Below are positions 17,068 to 25,454 of a stretch of 64,000 nt of DNA, one piece after another. The notes below the pieces were generated by a model. The model searched no databases and was not told where the DNA came from. It was given only the letters and a program-made list of their open reading frames with translations. The stretch covers positions 2,543,001 to 2,607,000 of the forward strand of contig NC_021237.1 in NCBI RefSeq assembly GCF_000397205.1. Direction: 5' to 3'. The DNA is from Pseudomonas protegens CHA0 (GTDB taxonomy: Bacteria; Pseudomonadota; Gammaproteobacteria; Pseudomonadales; Pseudomonadaceae). The translations under genes and the position numbers were made by a program. Position 1 is the stretch's first letter; each line of letters begins with the position of its first letter.

Positions 17068-17829
17068 ATGAAAACCCTCCTGGTGATCGGCATCGGCGCC
17101 GGCAACCCCGACTACATCACGATCCAGGCGATCAAGGCGCTGAACCGCAGCGACGTGGTGTTCCTCATGGACAAGGGGCCGAGCAAGGATTCCCTGATCG
17201 ACCTGCGGCGCGAGCTGTGCGAGCGCTACCTCACCGAGCGGCCCTTTCGTTACGTCGAGGCGCAGAACCCCGAGCGCGAGCGCGGCGACGTGGACTACCA
17301 GGCCAGTGTGCAGACCCTGAACCGCGACAAGCAGCAGGTCTTCGAGCGGCTGATCAACCAGGAACTGGCGGACGGTGAAACCGGCGCTTTTCTGGCCTGG
17401 GGCGATCCGGCGCTGTACGACAGCACCCTGCGCATCCTGCAGCAGATCCTGGCCAGCGGTACGGCGTCGTTCGAGTACGAAGTGATCCCCGGCGTCACCA
17501 GTGTCCAGGCCCTGACGGCCCGGCACAAAGTGCCGCTGAACCGCATTGGCCGCTCCGTGGAAATCACCACCGGACGCCGCCTGGCAGCGGGGCAGGCCGG
17601 CTCCGCCGACAGCCTGGTGGTGATGCTCGACGCCGAGGATTCCTACCGCCACCTGCGCAACCAGGGCCTGGACATCTACTGGGGGGCCTACCTGGGCACC
17701 GCGGATGAAATCCTCATCAGCGGCCCCTTGGACCAGGTGGCCGATGAAATCCGCCGTGTACGCCTGCAGGCCCGCCAGACCCATGGCTGGATCATGGACA
17801 CCTACCTGCTGCGCAAACCCCAGGACTGA
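17068..17829 (+). CDS. cobF: precorrin-6A synthase (deacetylating) CobF
   Basis: SAM-dependent methyltransferase of the aerobic cobalamin pathway; it methylates C1 of precorrin-5 and removes the acetyl group. 253 residues, the usual length. The tetrapyrrole methylase N-terminus VIGIGAGNPDYITIQAIKAL, the AFLAWGDPALYDSTLRIL block and the VIPGVTSVQALTA block are all present. ATG at 17068 starts the family alignment. Other cob genes are not in the window, so cobF is separated from the main cluster here. No cobalamin riboswitch is visible upstream. Cytosolic. Confidence 0.93.
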   Translation: MKTLLVIGIGAGNPDYITIQAIKALNRSDVVFLMDKGPSKDSLIDLRRELCERYLTERPFRYVEAQNPERERGDVDYQASVQTLNRDKQQVFERLINQELADGETGAFLAWGDPALYDSTLRILQQILASGTASFEYEVIPGVTSVQALTARHKVPLNRIGRSVEITTGRRLAAGQAGSADSLVVMLDAEDSYRHLRNQGLDIYWGAYLGTADEILISGPLDQVADEIRRVRLQARQTHGWIMDTYLLRKPQD

Positions 17830-17853
17830 CGCCCCGCCGGACCAGCGTCGCCC

Positions 17854-17879
17854 CCTTCGCCGGCAAGCCGGCTCCTACG
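17854..17879. repeat. REP element, family A
   Basis: Single REP half (CTTCGCCGGCAAGCCGGCTCCTAC) in the convergent gap between cobF and ftrA. Its TAG, read on the minus strand, is the stop codon of ftrA. Confidence 0.85.
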
Positions 17880-18861
17880 GGCGCGGTGGTGTGGTGCTTT
17901 CCAGGCCGCGGCCGAAGCGTTCGCGGTACACCGACGGCGGTACGCCCACCAGGCCGCGAAAGGCCACTCGAAAGCTCTCCACCGAGCGATAACCGCAGCG
18001 CAGGGCAATGCTTTCGGTACTCTCGCTGCCGCTTTCCAGCAGTTCCCTGGCCCGGGCCAGCCGTTCATGCTGCAGCCAGGCCTTGGGCGAGGCGCCAGTG
18101 GCGTCGTGGAAACGCCGCAGGAAGGTGCGTTCGCTCATCAGCGCCCGGGCCGCCAGTTCGCTCACGCTCAGCGGTTGATGCAGGCGCTCCCGGGCCCATT
18201 GCATGATTCGCGACAGGTCGCTGCGCGGGGTACGGCTGACCGGTGCGGGAATGAACTGCGCCTGGCCGCCGGTGCGCTGCGGCGACATCACCAGACGCCG
18301 GGCCACGCTGTTGGCCACCTGGGTGCCGAAATCCCGAGCCACCAGGTGCAGGCAGGCATCGATACCGGCGGCGCTGCCGGCGGAAGTGATCAGTTGCCCG
18401 GCATCGACATAGAGCACATCCGGGTCCACCCGGATATTCGGGAAACCCTCGGCCAGCTCGCGGGCGTAGCGCCAGTGAGTGGTGGCGCTACAACCATCCA
18501 GCAGCCCGGTCGCCGCCAGAACGAACACCCCGGAGCAGATCGACAGCAGCCGCGCACCGCGTTGGTGGGCCTGGCGCAGCGCTTCCAGCAACTTCGGCGG
18601 CGGCGCCTGCTCGCGGCTGCGCCAGCCGGGAATGATGATGGTCCGCGCCTGCTCCAGCAGCTCCAGGCCCCCGTCGGCCAGCACCTGGATCCCGCCCAGG
18701 GCACGCATCGGGCCGGGGTCCACGGCGGCGATGGTTTGCCGGTACCAGGGGAAATCGAACTCCGGCCGGGCCAGGCCGAAGATCTCCACGGCAATGCCGA
18801 ACTCGAAGGTGCAAAGGCCGTCGTAGGCCAGGATCGCGACCAAACCGGGAGGATTGTGCAT
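17875..18861 (-). CDS. ftrA: FtrA-type transcriptional regulator (DJ-1/PfpI + AraC)
   Basis: A 328-residue protein. Residues 1-190 form a GATase-1/DJ-1-like domain (VAILAYDGLCTFEFGIAVEI, then LLSICSGVFVLAATGLLDG with the elbow cysteine). Residues 215-315 are an AraC HTH pair (LSVSELAARALMSERTFLRR and SIALRCGYRSVESFRVAF). This architecture next to a divergent rhodanese gene is the FtrA arrangement. The divergent promoter region is only about 100 bp (18862-18964), so FtrA probably controls the rhodanese gene and itself. The stop codon TAG falls in a REP element. Confidence 0.85.
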   Translation of the reverse strand: MHNPPGLVAILAYDGLCTFEFGIAVEIFGLARPEFDFPWYRQTIAAVDPGPMRALGGIQVLADGGLELLEQARTIIIPGWRSREQAPPPKLLEALRQAHQRGARLLSICSGVFVLAATGLLDGCSATTHWRYARELAEGFPNIRVDPDVLYVDAGQLITSAGSAAGIDACLHLVARDFGTQVANSVARRLVMSPQRTGGQAQFIPAPVSRTPRSDLSRIMQWARERLHQPLSVSELAARALMSERTFLRRFHDATGASPKAWLQHERLARARELLESGSESTESIALRCGYRSVESFRVAFRGLVGVPPSVYRERFGRGLESTTPPRP

Positions 18862-18964
18862 TTGGCGGAAAGTTACCAGTCAGTGTCCGGGTCGCCACTT
18901 TAGCGTGGTGGGGCAGGGCCTATAAAGTCCTTCCCACCCTAATCGCAAGCTTCTGGAGACGCCC

Positions 18965-19399
18965 ATGACCAGCCTGGTCCGCAGCACTGCCGCCGCCCCT
19001 TCGGCCATTGCCCTGATGCATTTTTGCAACCGCCTGACCTTTGAAACCGACTGTTCCGACGTCCACAGCAGCCAGGAGGCCGGTGAAGTGGATTTTGTCC
19101 TGGTGGATGTGCGTGGCCCCGAAGCCTTTGCCCGTGGCCATGTCCCCGGGGCGATCAATCTGCCCGGGCGCTTGCTCACCGCCGAACACCTGGCCGGTTA
19201 TCCTCGCGACACCCTGTTCGTGGTGTATTGCGCCGGCCCTCACTGCAATGGCGCGAACAAGGCGGCGGTCAAGCTGGCGGCCCTGGAATACTCGGTCAAG
19301 GAGATGATCGGCGGTGTCACCGGCTGGCTCGATGAGGGCTTCCAGCTCAGCACCGGGCAACCGCGCCGCGAGGGAGCGGATCTGTCCTGCGCCTGCTGA
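18965..19399 (+). CDS. single-domain rhodanese-like sulfurtransferase
   Basis: A 144-residue rhodanese homology domain. The CH2A-type region VDFVLVDVRGPEAFARGHVP and the active-site loop CAGPHC (Cys89 to Cys94) are present. The loop is six residues long, as in sulfurtransferases rather than Cdc25 phosphatases. The C-terminus ends in SCAC, a second exposed thiol pair. There is no signal peptide. It is divergently transcribed from ftrA and is the usual partner of that regulator. The physiological sulfur acceptor is unknown. Confidence 0.88.
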   Translation: MTSLVRSTAAAPSAIALMHFCNRLTFETDCSDVHSSQEAGEVDFVLVDVRGPEAFARGHVPGAINLPGRLLTAEHLAGYPRDTLFVVYCAGPHCNGANKAAVKLAALEYSVKEMIGGVTGWLDEGFQLSTGQPRREGADLSCAC

Positions 19400-19673
19400 A
19401 GGGCTGACTCCGCTGGTAGCGGCCTTGGGCTGCGGCTAGCGGGGATGTGTCGGTAAAAATGGCCCGTTCTGAGGCGAACGTCGGGATTTTCAGGGACAAA
19501 CGCATCATGCCTGGGCGAGGGAGGAGGTAGAGGATCGCGGGCGCATATTTTTTATAAGTATTTGTCGCATAAACACAATTTGCATCCCGGGAGCCGCTCT
19601 AGACTGCTGGCCACTTCGATTTGCCCCCCAATCGAAACCAGCCAATAAAAGCCTCCGTCTCCTGGAGTTATAA
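19400..19673. promoter_or_regulatory. intergenic leader of the arginine/lysine-type binding protein
   Basis: About 270 bp without a gene. The distal part is AT-rich (TATTTTTTATAAGTATTTG near 19547-19565) and probably holds the promoter. A hairpin TTCGATT..AATCGAA lies at about 19616-19637, shortly before the ribosome site CTGGAG. No other signal is obvious. Confidence 0.4.
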
Positions 19674-20453
19674 ATGAACAAGTTTGCGCTGTTCGGTGCC
19701 CTGGCACTGTCGCTGTTTTCCTTTACCGCTTCGGCCGACGAGGCCAAGCCGATCCGTATCGGTATCGAAGCCGGCTACCCGCCGTTCTCGATGAAGACCC
19801 CCGACGGCAAGCTCACCGGTTTCGATGTCGACCTGGGCAACGCCCTGTGCGAGCAGATGCAGGCCAAGTGCACCTGGGTCGAGCAGGAGTTCGACGGCCT
19901 GATCCCGGCGCTGAAGGTGAAGAAGATCGACGCCATCCTGTCGTCCATGACCATCACCGACGACCGCAAGAAGAACGTCGATTTCACCATCAAGTACTAC
20001 CACACCCCGGCGCGCTTCGTGATGAAGGCCGGCACCAGCATCAAGGACCCGCTGACCGAGCTCAAGGGCAAGAAAGTCGGTGTGCTGCGGGCCAGTACCC
20101 ATGACCGCTTCGCCACCGAAGTGCTGGTGCCGGCGGGTATCGACCTGGTGCGCTACGGCTCCCAGCAGGAAGCCAACCTGGACATGGTCTCCGGCCGCGT
20201 CGACGCGCTGCTGGCGGATTCGGTGAACCTCGACGATGGCTTCCTGAAAACCGACGCCGGCAAGGGCTTCGCCTTCGTGGGCCCGGAGTACAACGATCCG
20301 AAATACTTCGGCGGCGGTGCCGGCATTGCCGTGCGCAAGGGGGATCAGGAACTGGCCGGGAAATTCAACAAGGCCATCACCGAGATCCGTGCCAACGGCA
20401 AGTACAAGCAAGTGCAGGACAAGTACTTCGATTTCGACGTCTACGGCGAGTAA
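19674..20453 (+). CDS. periplasmic basic-amino-acid binding protein (ArgT/AotJ family)
   Basis: A 259-residue family 3 solute-binding protein. A signal peptide ([21 protein letters not shown]) is followed by [20 protein letters not shown], the usual N-lobe start, then [13 protein letters not shown] and a [14 protein letters not shown] segment. The sequence resembles lysine/arginine/ornithine binders. No permease or ATPase gene follows, and a strong terminator lies 13 bp downstream, so it is an orphan binding protein sharing a transporter encoded elsewhere. A CTGGAG ribosome site lies 9 bp before the ATG. Confidence 0.88.
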   Translation: MNKFALFGALALSLFSFTASADEAKPIRIGIEAGYPPFSMKTPDGKLTGFDVDLGNALCEQMQAKCTWVEQEFDGLIPALKVKKIDAILSSMTITDDRKKNVDFTIKYYHTPARFVMKAGTSIKDPLTELKGKKVGVLRASTHDRFATEVLVPAGIDLVRYGSQQEANLDMVSGRVDALLADSVNLDDGFLKTDAGKGFAFVGPEYNDPKYFGGGAGIAVRKGDQELAGKFNKAITEIRANGKYKQVQDKYFDFDVYGE

Positions 20454-20465
20454 GCCCGGACGTTG

Positions 20466-20503
20466 AAAAAGGTGGTTGCCGGGGGCCGGCAGCCACCTTT
20501 TTT
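20466..20503 (+). terminator. rho-independent terminator after the binding protein
   Basis: A near-perfect stem AAAAAGGTGGTTGCC / GGCAGCCACCTTTTTT with one wobble and a short G/C loop, running into a T tract. Because the arms are A- and T-flanked it may work in both directions. Confidence 0.9.
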
Positions 20504-20556
20504 GTGCGCCACTGTTTTATTCTGCGCCACGCCTTTTTCTGATCTCCGGAGTTGCC

Positions 20557-21669
20557 ATGCAACGCATCGACCATTCCTTGCCCTGGGGCCACCTGGGCAC
20601 CCAGCGCCAGCTCAGTGTGTTCCGCTTTGGCAGCGGCCCGCGCAAGGTGTACATCCAGGCCAGCCTGCACGCCGACGAACTGCCCGGCATGCGCACTGCC
20701 TGGGAGCTCAAGCAGCGCCTGGCGCAGCTGGAGAACCATGGGCGCCTGCAGGCAGTGGTCGAACTGGTGCCGGTGGCCAATCCCATCGGCCTCGACCAGC
20801 AGGTGCAGGGCAGCCACCTGGGGCGTTTCGAGCTGGGCAGCGGCAAGAATTTCAATCGCGCCTTCGTCGAGCTCAGCGGCCCGGTGGGCGACTTGATCGG
20901 CAAGCAACTGGGGGACGACGCCACGGCCAATATCGCCCTGATCCGCCGGGCCATGGTCCAGGTGCTGGATGAGCTGCCAGCGGCTGATTCGCAGCTGCAA
21001 GCCCTGCATCGCTTGCTGTTGCGCCATGCCTGCGACGCCGACATCACCCTCGACCTGCATTGCGATTTCGAAGCGGCGATCCACCTCTATGCCTTGCCCC
21101 AGCACTGGCCTCGCTGGCAATCCCTGGCGGCGCGGCTCAAGGCCGGGGTGGCGCTGTTGTGCGAAGACTCCGGCGGCAGCTCTTTCGATGAATCCTGTTC
21201 CGCGCCCTGGCTGCGCCTGGCCCGGGACTTTCCGCGGGCGGCGATTCCCCCGGCAAACCTGGCCGCCACCCTGGAGCTGGGCAGCATGGGCGACACCCGG
21301 GTGCAGCAGGCCCGGGCCAACTGCGAAGCCATCCTGGGGTTTCTCGCCGAACAGGGGCTGATCAGCGGCGAGTGGCCGGCCGCTGCGCAGCAGTGCTGTG
21401 AAGGCATGCCCTTCGAAGGCACCCAGTACCTGTTCGCCCCCCACCATGGCGTGGTCAGTTTCCTGCGCGATGCCGGAGAGTGGGTGGAGCGTGGCGATGC
21501 GTTGTTCGAAGTGGTGGACCCCTTGAGCGATCGCGTCAGCACCGTGTGTGCCGGCACCAGCGGCGTGCTCTTTGCCCTGGACCGTGGGCGCTACACCCAG
21601 CCGGGCATCTGGCTGGCCAAGGTGGCCGGCCGCGAGGCGATTCGTGAAGGCAAGCTGATCAACGACTGA
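20557..21669 (+). CDS. succinylglutamate desuccinylase/aspartoacylase-family zinc hydrolase
   Basis: A 370-residue member of the M14-like acylase family. The zinc site is visible: His38 and Glu41 in SLHADELPG, and His168 in TLDLHCD. A C-terminal beta-rich part (GVVSFLRDAGEWVERGDALFEVVDP) is typical of the AstE/AspA fold. It hydrolyses an N-acyl amino acid; the acyl group and amino acid are not determined. ATG at 20557 is the start of similarity; the upstream in-frame extension runs through the terminator and was rejected. It follows an arginine-type binding protein, which hints at acylated basic amino acids as substrates. Confidence 0.85.
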   Translation: MQRIDHSLPWGHLGTQRQLSVFRFGSGPRKVYIQASLHADELPGMRTAWELKQRLAQLENHGRLQAVVELVPVANPIGLDQQVQGSHLGRFELGSGKNFNRAFVELSGPVGDLIGKQLGDDATANIALIRRAMVQVLDELPAADSQLQALHRLLLRHACDADITLDLHCDFEAAIHLYALPQHWPRWQSLAARLKAGVALLCEDSGGSSFDESCSAPWLRLARDFPRAAIPPANLAATLELGSMGDTRVQQARANCEAILGFLAEQGLISGEWPAAAQQCCEGMPFEGTQYLFAPHHGVVSFLRDAGEWVERGDALFEVVDPLSDRVSTVCAGTSGVLFALDRGRYTQPGIWLAKVAGREAIREGKLIND

Positions 21670-21748
21670 ACCGCCACCGCAGGGGTCGATCGGGCGTTGG
21701 CTGGCCAGCGCAAGCTGCAGCGCGCCCACCCCTTGATCCGGCGTCACG

Positions 21749-21775
21749 CCCTGCGCCGGCCAGCCGGCTCCTATG
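21749..21775. repeat. REP half-site, family A (GGCC variant)
   Basis: A REP half with the centre GCCGGCCAGCCGGCTCCTA just before a small membrane-protein gene. Because ATGACA at 21773 is part of the repeat end, an internal ATG is the more likely start of the next gene. Confidence 0.7.
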
Positions 21776-21787
21776 ACAGATGTGCCC

Positions 21788-22162
21788 ATGCCCCGAGTGT
21801 CGCTGTGTATCCGCCTGCTGTTCGCCCTGTGTCTGCTGGCGGCGACGTTCAATCACCTGCGCGCCGCCTTCGAGCATGGCCTGCTCTGGGATTATGGCTA
21901 CGGCGCCGCCACGCCCCTGGCCAGCCGGGCCTTCTGGGGCTCCCTGACGCTGTTCGATCCGCTGGCGGCGCTGCTGCTGTTGGTGCGCCCGCGCTGGGGC
22001 CTGCTGCTGACCCTGGCAATCATCCTGCTGGATGTGCTGCACAACAGCCTCTACGTGGCGGCCCATGGCCAGTGGCTGGAGACCTTCTACCTGTCCCAGG
22101 TGGGGTTTGCACTGGCGGTGCTGCTGTGCTTGCCGCTGGCCTGGCGCGGGCTGGGCAGATGA
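21788..22162 (+). CDS. small integral membrane protein, function unknown
   Basis: About 124 residues with four predicted hydrophobic segments (CIRLLFALCLLAATF; FWGSLTLFDPLAALLLLV; WGLLLTLAIILLDVLHNSLY; VGFALAVLLCLPLAW). Alternative in-frame starts at 21773 (ATG) and 21782 (GTG) exist; the first overlaps a REP element, so I prefer 21788. I do not recognise a named family. It lies 62 bp before a secreted esterase gene on the same strand, so the two may be co-transcribed. Confidence 0.7.
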   Translation: MPRVSLCIRLLFALCLLAATFNHLRAAFEHGLLWDYGYGAATPLASRAFWGSLTLFDPLAALLLLVRPRWGLLLTLAIILLDVLHNSLYVAAHGQWLETFYLSQVGFALAVLLCLPLAWRGLGR

Positions 22163-22224
22163 ACGCTCGGGACTGGCAGTGCTAGGCTCTGGCGACCCGT
22201 TTTTACCCCTTCAAGGAGCTACAC

Positions 22225-22941
22225 ATGATCCGCTACCTGGCGCTGTTGGCGCTGCTGGCCGCGCCTTGGGTGCAGGCCGCCGATGTACTGCACGATGACC
22301 TGCCGCTCAAGTACCTGGAGCAGGCCCCGGCCGAGCCGCGCAACCAGCCGCTGGTGATTTTCCTGCATGGCTACGGCAGCAACGAGGCCGACCTGTTCGG
22401 CCTTCGCCAGCGCCTGCCGGCGAGCTACACCTATGTGTCGGTGCGGGCACCGCAGACCCTGGAGGAGGGCAGCTACCAGTGGTTCCACCGCAAGGGCCAG
22501 GGCCCCTACGACGGTGTGACCAGCGAGCTGGCCAGCGGCGTCGAGCTGATCGGCCAGTTTGTCCGCGCGGCGCTGGCCAAGTACCAGACCCAGCCGGACA
22601 AGGTGGTGCTGGTGGGGTTCAGCCAGGGCGCGGTGATGGCCTATGAAGTGGGCCTGCGCCATCCGCAGTCGGTGCGGGGCATCGCCGCCTTGAGCGGGAA
22701 GATCCTGCCGGTGCTGGCAGCGCAGGTGAAGAACAACCCGAGCCTGCAGCGCCTGGGCATCTTCATCGGCCATGGCACCCTTGACCAGCGCCTGCCCTAC
22801 AGCGATGCGGTGGATGCCCAGCGCTTGCTGCAGGGGTTGTCACTGCAACCGCAGTTCCATGCCTACCCGGGCCTGGGGCACAGCATCAGCGAAGCGGAGA
22901 TCGACGACCTCAAGGGCTGGCTGCAGGGGCTCAACCCCTGA
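22225..22941 (+). CDS. exported carboxylesterase/phospholipase-type alpha/beta hydrolase
   Basis: A 238-residue protein with a signal peptide (MIRYLALLALLAAPWVQAA). Oxyanion motif LVIFLHGYGSNEADLF and nucleophile Ser133 in GFSQGAVMAY match the carboxylesterase II/acyl-protein-thioesterase group. The acid is probably in IGHGTLDQRLPY and the histidine in GLGHSISE. Unlike cytosolic EstB-type esterases, this one is exported, so it probably works in the periplasm. AAGGAG lies 9 bp before the ATG. The natural substrate is unknown. Confidence 0.85.
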   Translation: MIRYLALLALLAAPWVQAADVLHDDLPLKYLEQAPAEPRNQPLVIFLHGYGSNEADLFGLRQRLPASYTYVSVRAPQTLEEGSYQWFHRKGQGPYDGVTSELASGVELIGQFVRAALAKYQTQPDKVVLVGFSQGAVMAYEVGLRHPQSVRGIAALSGKILPVLAAQVKNNPSLQRLGIFIGHGTLDQRLPYSDAVDAQRLLQGLSLQPQFHAYPGLGHSISEAEIDDLKGWLQGLNP

Positions 22942-22954
22942 GCCGGCACGGGGT

Positions 22955-23533
22955 CTACTGACCGAGGATCTGCTTCATCAGCGCGGTGTGGCCGGCCTTG
23001 TCGGTGGCCCGGGAAATTATCTGGATCACCGCCATGCGTGTGCCGGAGCCGGCAATCAGGGTGGAGTTCAGGGTCAGGCCGCCGCCCATGGTGGCGGTGC
23101 TGTCGATCTGGCGCACGCCAAGGCCCTTGAGGGTCATGTTCTTTTCGCTTTGCTTGCTGAAATCCGGCAGCGCCGCGGCCTGTTGCGCGAGAAAGCCGCT
23201 GACCGCGTCATCGAGAAAGGCGGCGTCGTTGTCCTGGACCTTGGCCCCATGGGGAATGGTGTTCTGCGCCGCAATCACCACGGTACGGGTGGTGGCGTTG
23301 GAATACAGGGTGCCGCTGGCGCCCTCGGTGCCATTGGCCTCGCTGCCGGCCGGCAGTACCGAAGCGCTGAACCCCTTGGGCAGGGTGAAGGCGAGCTTGC
23401 CGTCGAGGACTGCGACCTTCTCCCCCGAGGCCTGCCTGGCCGCGGATTTGCTGGCGGCGACCGCGTTCAGCGCGCCCAGGCCCGCCACGGCGGCGAACAC
23501 CAGGACCAGGGCTTTTCTAGCGAAAGATGACAT
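22955..23533 (-). CDS. exported protein of unknown function (possible DcrB/PsbP-like fold)
   Basis: 192 residues from MSSFARK. A signal peptide (residues 1-27, ending NAVAA) is followed by VAVLDGKLAFTLPKGFSA and a mixed alpha/beta body. The opening beta hairpin resembles the DcrB/DUF1795 family, but I cannot confirm this by eye. It contains no cysteine, so it is soluble or peripheral in the periplasm. It is convergent with the esterase gene and no operon partner is clear. Confidence 0.65.
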   Translation of the reverse strand: MSSFARKALVLVFAAVAGLGALNAVAASKSAARQASGEKVAVLDGKLAFTLPKGFSASVLPAGSEANGTEGASGTLYSNATTRTVVIAAQNTIPHGAKVQDNDAAFLDDAVSGFLAQQAAALPDFSKQSEKNMTLKGLGVRQIDSTATMGGGLTLNSTLIAGSGTRMAVIQIISRATDKAGHTALMKQILGQ

Positions 23534-23637
23534 GCGCAATCTCCGGGCAGTGATCAAAGGCGCGCATCATCCCACGGCCGTTGCGGCCTGCTCCACAAGG
23601 ATTTTTCAGCGCGACTCCGATGACGGCCAGCCAAGGC

Positions 23638-23724
23638 TCGTAGGAGCTGGCTGGCCAGCGAAAACTTCCGCCAGCCCGGTGCAAGACTCAAGAGCCCCTG
23701 CGCCGGCCAGCCGGCTCCTGCACA
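23638..23724. repeat. REP pair (BIME), family A
   Basis: Two opposing REP halves: CGTAGGAGCTGGCTGGCCAGCGA at about 23638 and GCGCCGGCCAGCCGGCTCCTGCA at 23701-23723. The second overlaps the last codons of the downstream membrane-protein gene, whose C-terminal GRRRG sequence is therefore repeat-encoded. Confidence 0.8.
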
Positions 23725-24473
23725 GTGGCTCGCAACAGCCGCTTGCTCAGCCCCAGGACCAGCATCGACGCTGCCAGCGCCACCGCGAAAGCGAGCATGC
23801 CCAGCGGGGGCAGGGCCAGTGCCAGGGCCAGGCAGAAGGCGGCGAAGGCGTACAGGCCGGTGGTCAGGGAGCGCAGCAGGACAGTGGTGAAGGCCACGCC
23901 ACGACTCTGATGGGAGAACACCGCAAGGACGCTGCCAAGCACCGGGAACACCGCGAGCATGCCGCTCCAGCGTTCGCCGACGGTGCTGGCCAACAGGGTC
24001 ACGGCCAGGGTCAGCAGGGCCCCGGCGAGCATCCGGTAGGGCAGTTTGTCGGAGCGCGGCCCAGGGCTGGCGGGCAGTTCGCCCACCGGCGGAAACAGCC
24101 GTGGGGCCAGGAGCAGGGCGCTGGCGGCGCAGAGGCTGGAAAAACCCAGGGATGGCGGCACCTGGGCGATGACCGTGGCCAGCAAGGCCCACACCAGGGT
24201 CGCAATGGCCAGGGCCCCGGGCCAGGAGAAGCGCTGCGCGGCATGGGTATAGGCGACGCTGAAGGCGATCATCGCGAACACCGCCGACAGGGCCGCCACC
24301 GCGGCATGGGTGGCGAACACCTGGCCCTGCTCCAGGGCCAGGAACAGCAGGATCGGCCCCACCACCACGGGAAATCCCGCCAGCCAGCCAGCGACATTCG
24401 GGCCCCAGCGCTTGCTCGCCAGGGAGATCAACCACAGAAATCCGGGAACGGTCAGCAGTTTCAACAGCAGCAT
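23688..24473 (-). CDS. integral membrane protein, nine or so helices, unknown function
   Basis: 261 residues from MLLLKLLTVPGFLW. Hydrophobic helices run through most of the protein (GWLAGFPVVVGPILLFLAL, FAMIAFSVAYTHAA, and others). The GFPVVVGPI loop near residue 35 is a recurring feature of a family of uncharacterised Pseudomonas membrane proteins. It is divergent from folE across a 420 bp AT-rich region with TGTACA sites, so it may belong to the same regulon. The last ten residues are encoded by a REP element. No transport motif is recognised. Confidence 0.75.
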   Translation of the reverse strand: MLLLKLLTVPGFLWLISLASKRWGPNVAGWLAGFPVVVGPILLFLALEQGQVFATHAAVAALSAVFAMIAFSVAYTHAAQRFSWPGALAIATLVWALLATVIAQVPPSLGFSSLCAASALLLAPRLFPPVGELPASPGPRSDKLPYRMLAGALLTLAVTLLASTVGERWSGMLAVFPVLGSVLAVFSHQSRGVAFTTVLLRSLTTGLYAFAAFCLALALALPPLGMLAFAVALAASMLVLGLSKRLLRATVQEPAGRRRGS

Positions 24474-24583
24474 GGGCGCACTCGGCGGATGAACGGTGCG
24501 CCACGCTAGCATCCAACGAAGCGATTGGCGCGTATCTGCAGGCAGGGAAGTGGTCGGGAGTGAAGTGCAGGGTCGTTTTTTCT

Positions 24584-24692
24584 TGTACGGATAAAAAGTA
24601 TTGAATCGATTAAAGGCTTATTTGTACAAGTATTTTGGCTTAAAAGGCATTTTTAGCCGATAAAAATTGTACAAAAATTAAATTGTCGTATA
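24584..24692. promoter_or_regulatory. TGTACA sites, candidate LitR/PplR (MerR-type, light-responsive) operators
   Basis: The AT-rich divergent region carries TGTACG (24584-24589), TGTACA (24623-24628), and TGTACA (24668-24673) followed 13 bp later by CGTATA (24687-24692). The P. putida PplR1 site is a direct repeat T(G/A)TACA-N12-TGTA(C/T)A, and folE is one of its light-inducible targets. The last pair resembles that site but has one mismatch and one extra spacer base. Binding is inferred. Confidence 0.45.
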
Positions 24693-24739
24693 GGTTTTTA
24701 AGGTGTGGGATGTGCCGATAGCTGCTCAGTTTTCAAGGG

Positions 24740-24838
24740 GCGGCGGTCGCTGCCCACGCTTTTTGGGCTCCGAGGTCAGGCCCGGGTGGAACCGGGGCTG
24801 GGTCAGTTAGGTGGTCGACCACCTCGGAGGCCTTTTTT
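24740..24838 (+). ncRNA. structured folE leader with attenuator-type terminator (candidate THF-II/folE motif)
   Basis: Between 24740 and 24838 the RNA can form several helices. GCCCGG-GTGGAA-CCGGGGC (about 24779-24797) is a hairpin. AGGTGGTCGACCACCT (24809-24824) is a perfect 16 bp palindrome. GGGCTCCGAGG (24765-24775) pairs with CCTCGGAGGCC (24822-24832), directly before six Ts. The last two share bases 24822-24824, so they compete. The end is therefore a terminator 55 bp before folE. A THF-II riboswitch, known upstream of folE in Gram-negative bacteria, is the first candidate; I cannot confirm its consensus by eye. Confidence 0.55.
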
Positions 24839-24893
24839 CCTTGGCACGTGCAAGGAATTGCCCGCCCTGCCAGCCTTTCGGAAGCCATGCGCC

Positions 24894-25454
24894 ATGCACG
24901 ATCCTCTCTCCCAGCACTTTCACGGCATTTTGCAGGGGCTGGGTGAAGACCCGACCCGCGAGGGCTTGCGGGACACCCCGCAGCGAGCCTCAAAAGCCTT
25001 GCGTTATCTGTGCCACGGTTACGAAACCAGCCTCGAAGAACTGGTCAACGGTGCGTTGTTCAGCTCCACCAGCGACGAGATGGTGATGGTCCAGAACATC
25101 GAGTTGTATTCCCTGTGCGAGCACCATTTGCTGCCGTTCATTGGTCAGGCTCATGTGGCTTACATCCCCACCGGCAAAGTGCTGGGCCTGTCCAAGGTGG
25201 CGCGGATCGTCGACATGTATGCGCGACGCCTGCAGATCCAGGAGAACCTCACGCGGCAGATTGCCGAGGCGATCCAGGAAGTGACCCGGGCGGCCGGGGT
25301 GGCGGTGGTCATCGAAGCGCGGCACATGTGCATGATGATGCGCGGGGTCGAGAAGCAGAACTCGCTGATGAACACCTCGGTAATGCTGGGGGCCTTTCGC
25401 GAGTCGGCCAGCACCCGCCAGGAGTTTCTTCAGCTGTTGCGCAGGCAGCCTTGA
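24894..25454 (+). CDS. folE: GTP cyclohydrolase I (FolE, type IA)
   Basis: Converts GTP to 7,8-dihydroneopterin triphosphate, the entry to tetrahydrofolate and pterin synthesis. 186 residues. The zinc ligands are Cys75 and His78 in [10 protein letters not shown] and Cys146 in [23 protein letters not shown] and [19 protein letters not shown] are family blocks. The start at 24894 matches the usual N-terminus; a weak ribosome site (GGAAG) precedes it. It is followed without a gap by a chalcone-isomerase-like gene. Pseudomonads often carry more than one folE. The leader RNA and TGTACA sites suggest this copy is specially regulated. Confidence 0.93.
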   Translation: MHDPLSQHFHGILQGLGEDPTREGLRDTPQRASKALRYLCHGYETSLEELVNGALFSSTSDEMVMVQNIELYSLCEHHLLPFIGQAHVAYIPTGKVLGLSKVARIVDMYARRLQIQENLTRQIAEAIQEVTRAAGVAVVIEARHMCMMMRGVEKQNSLMNTSVMLGAFRESASTRQEFLQLLRRQP

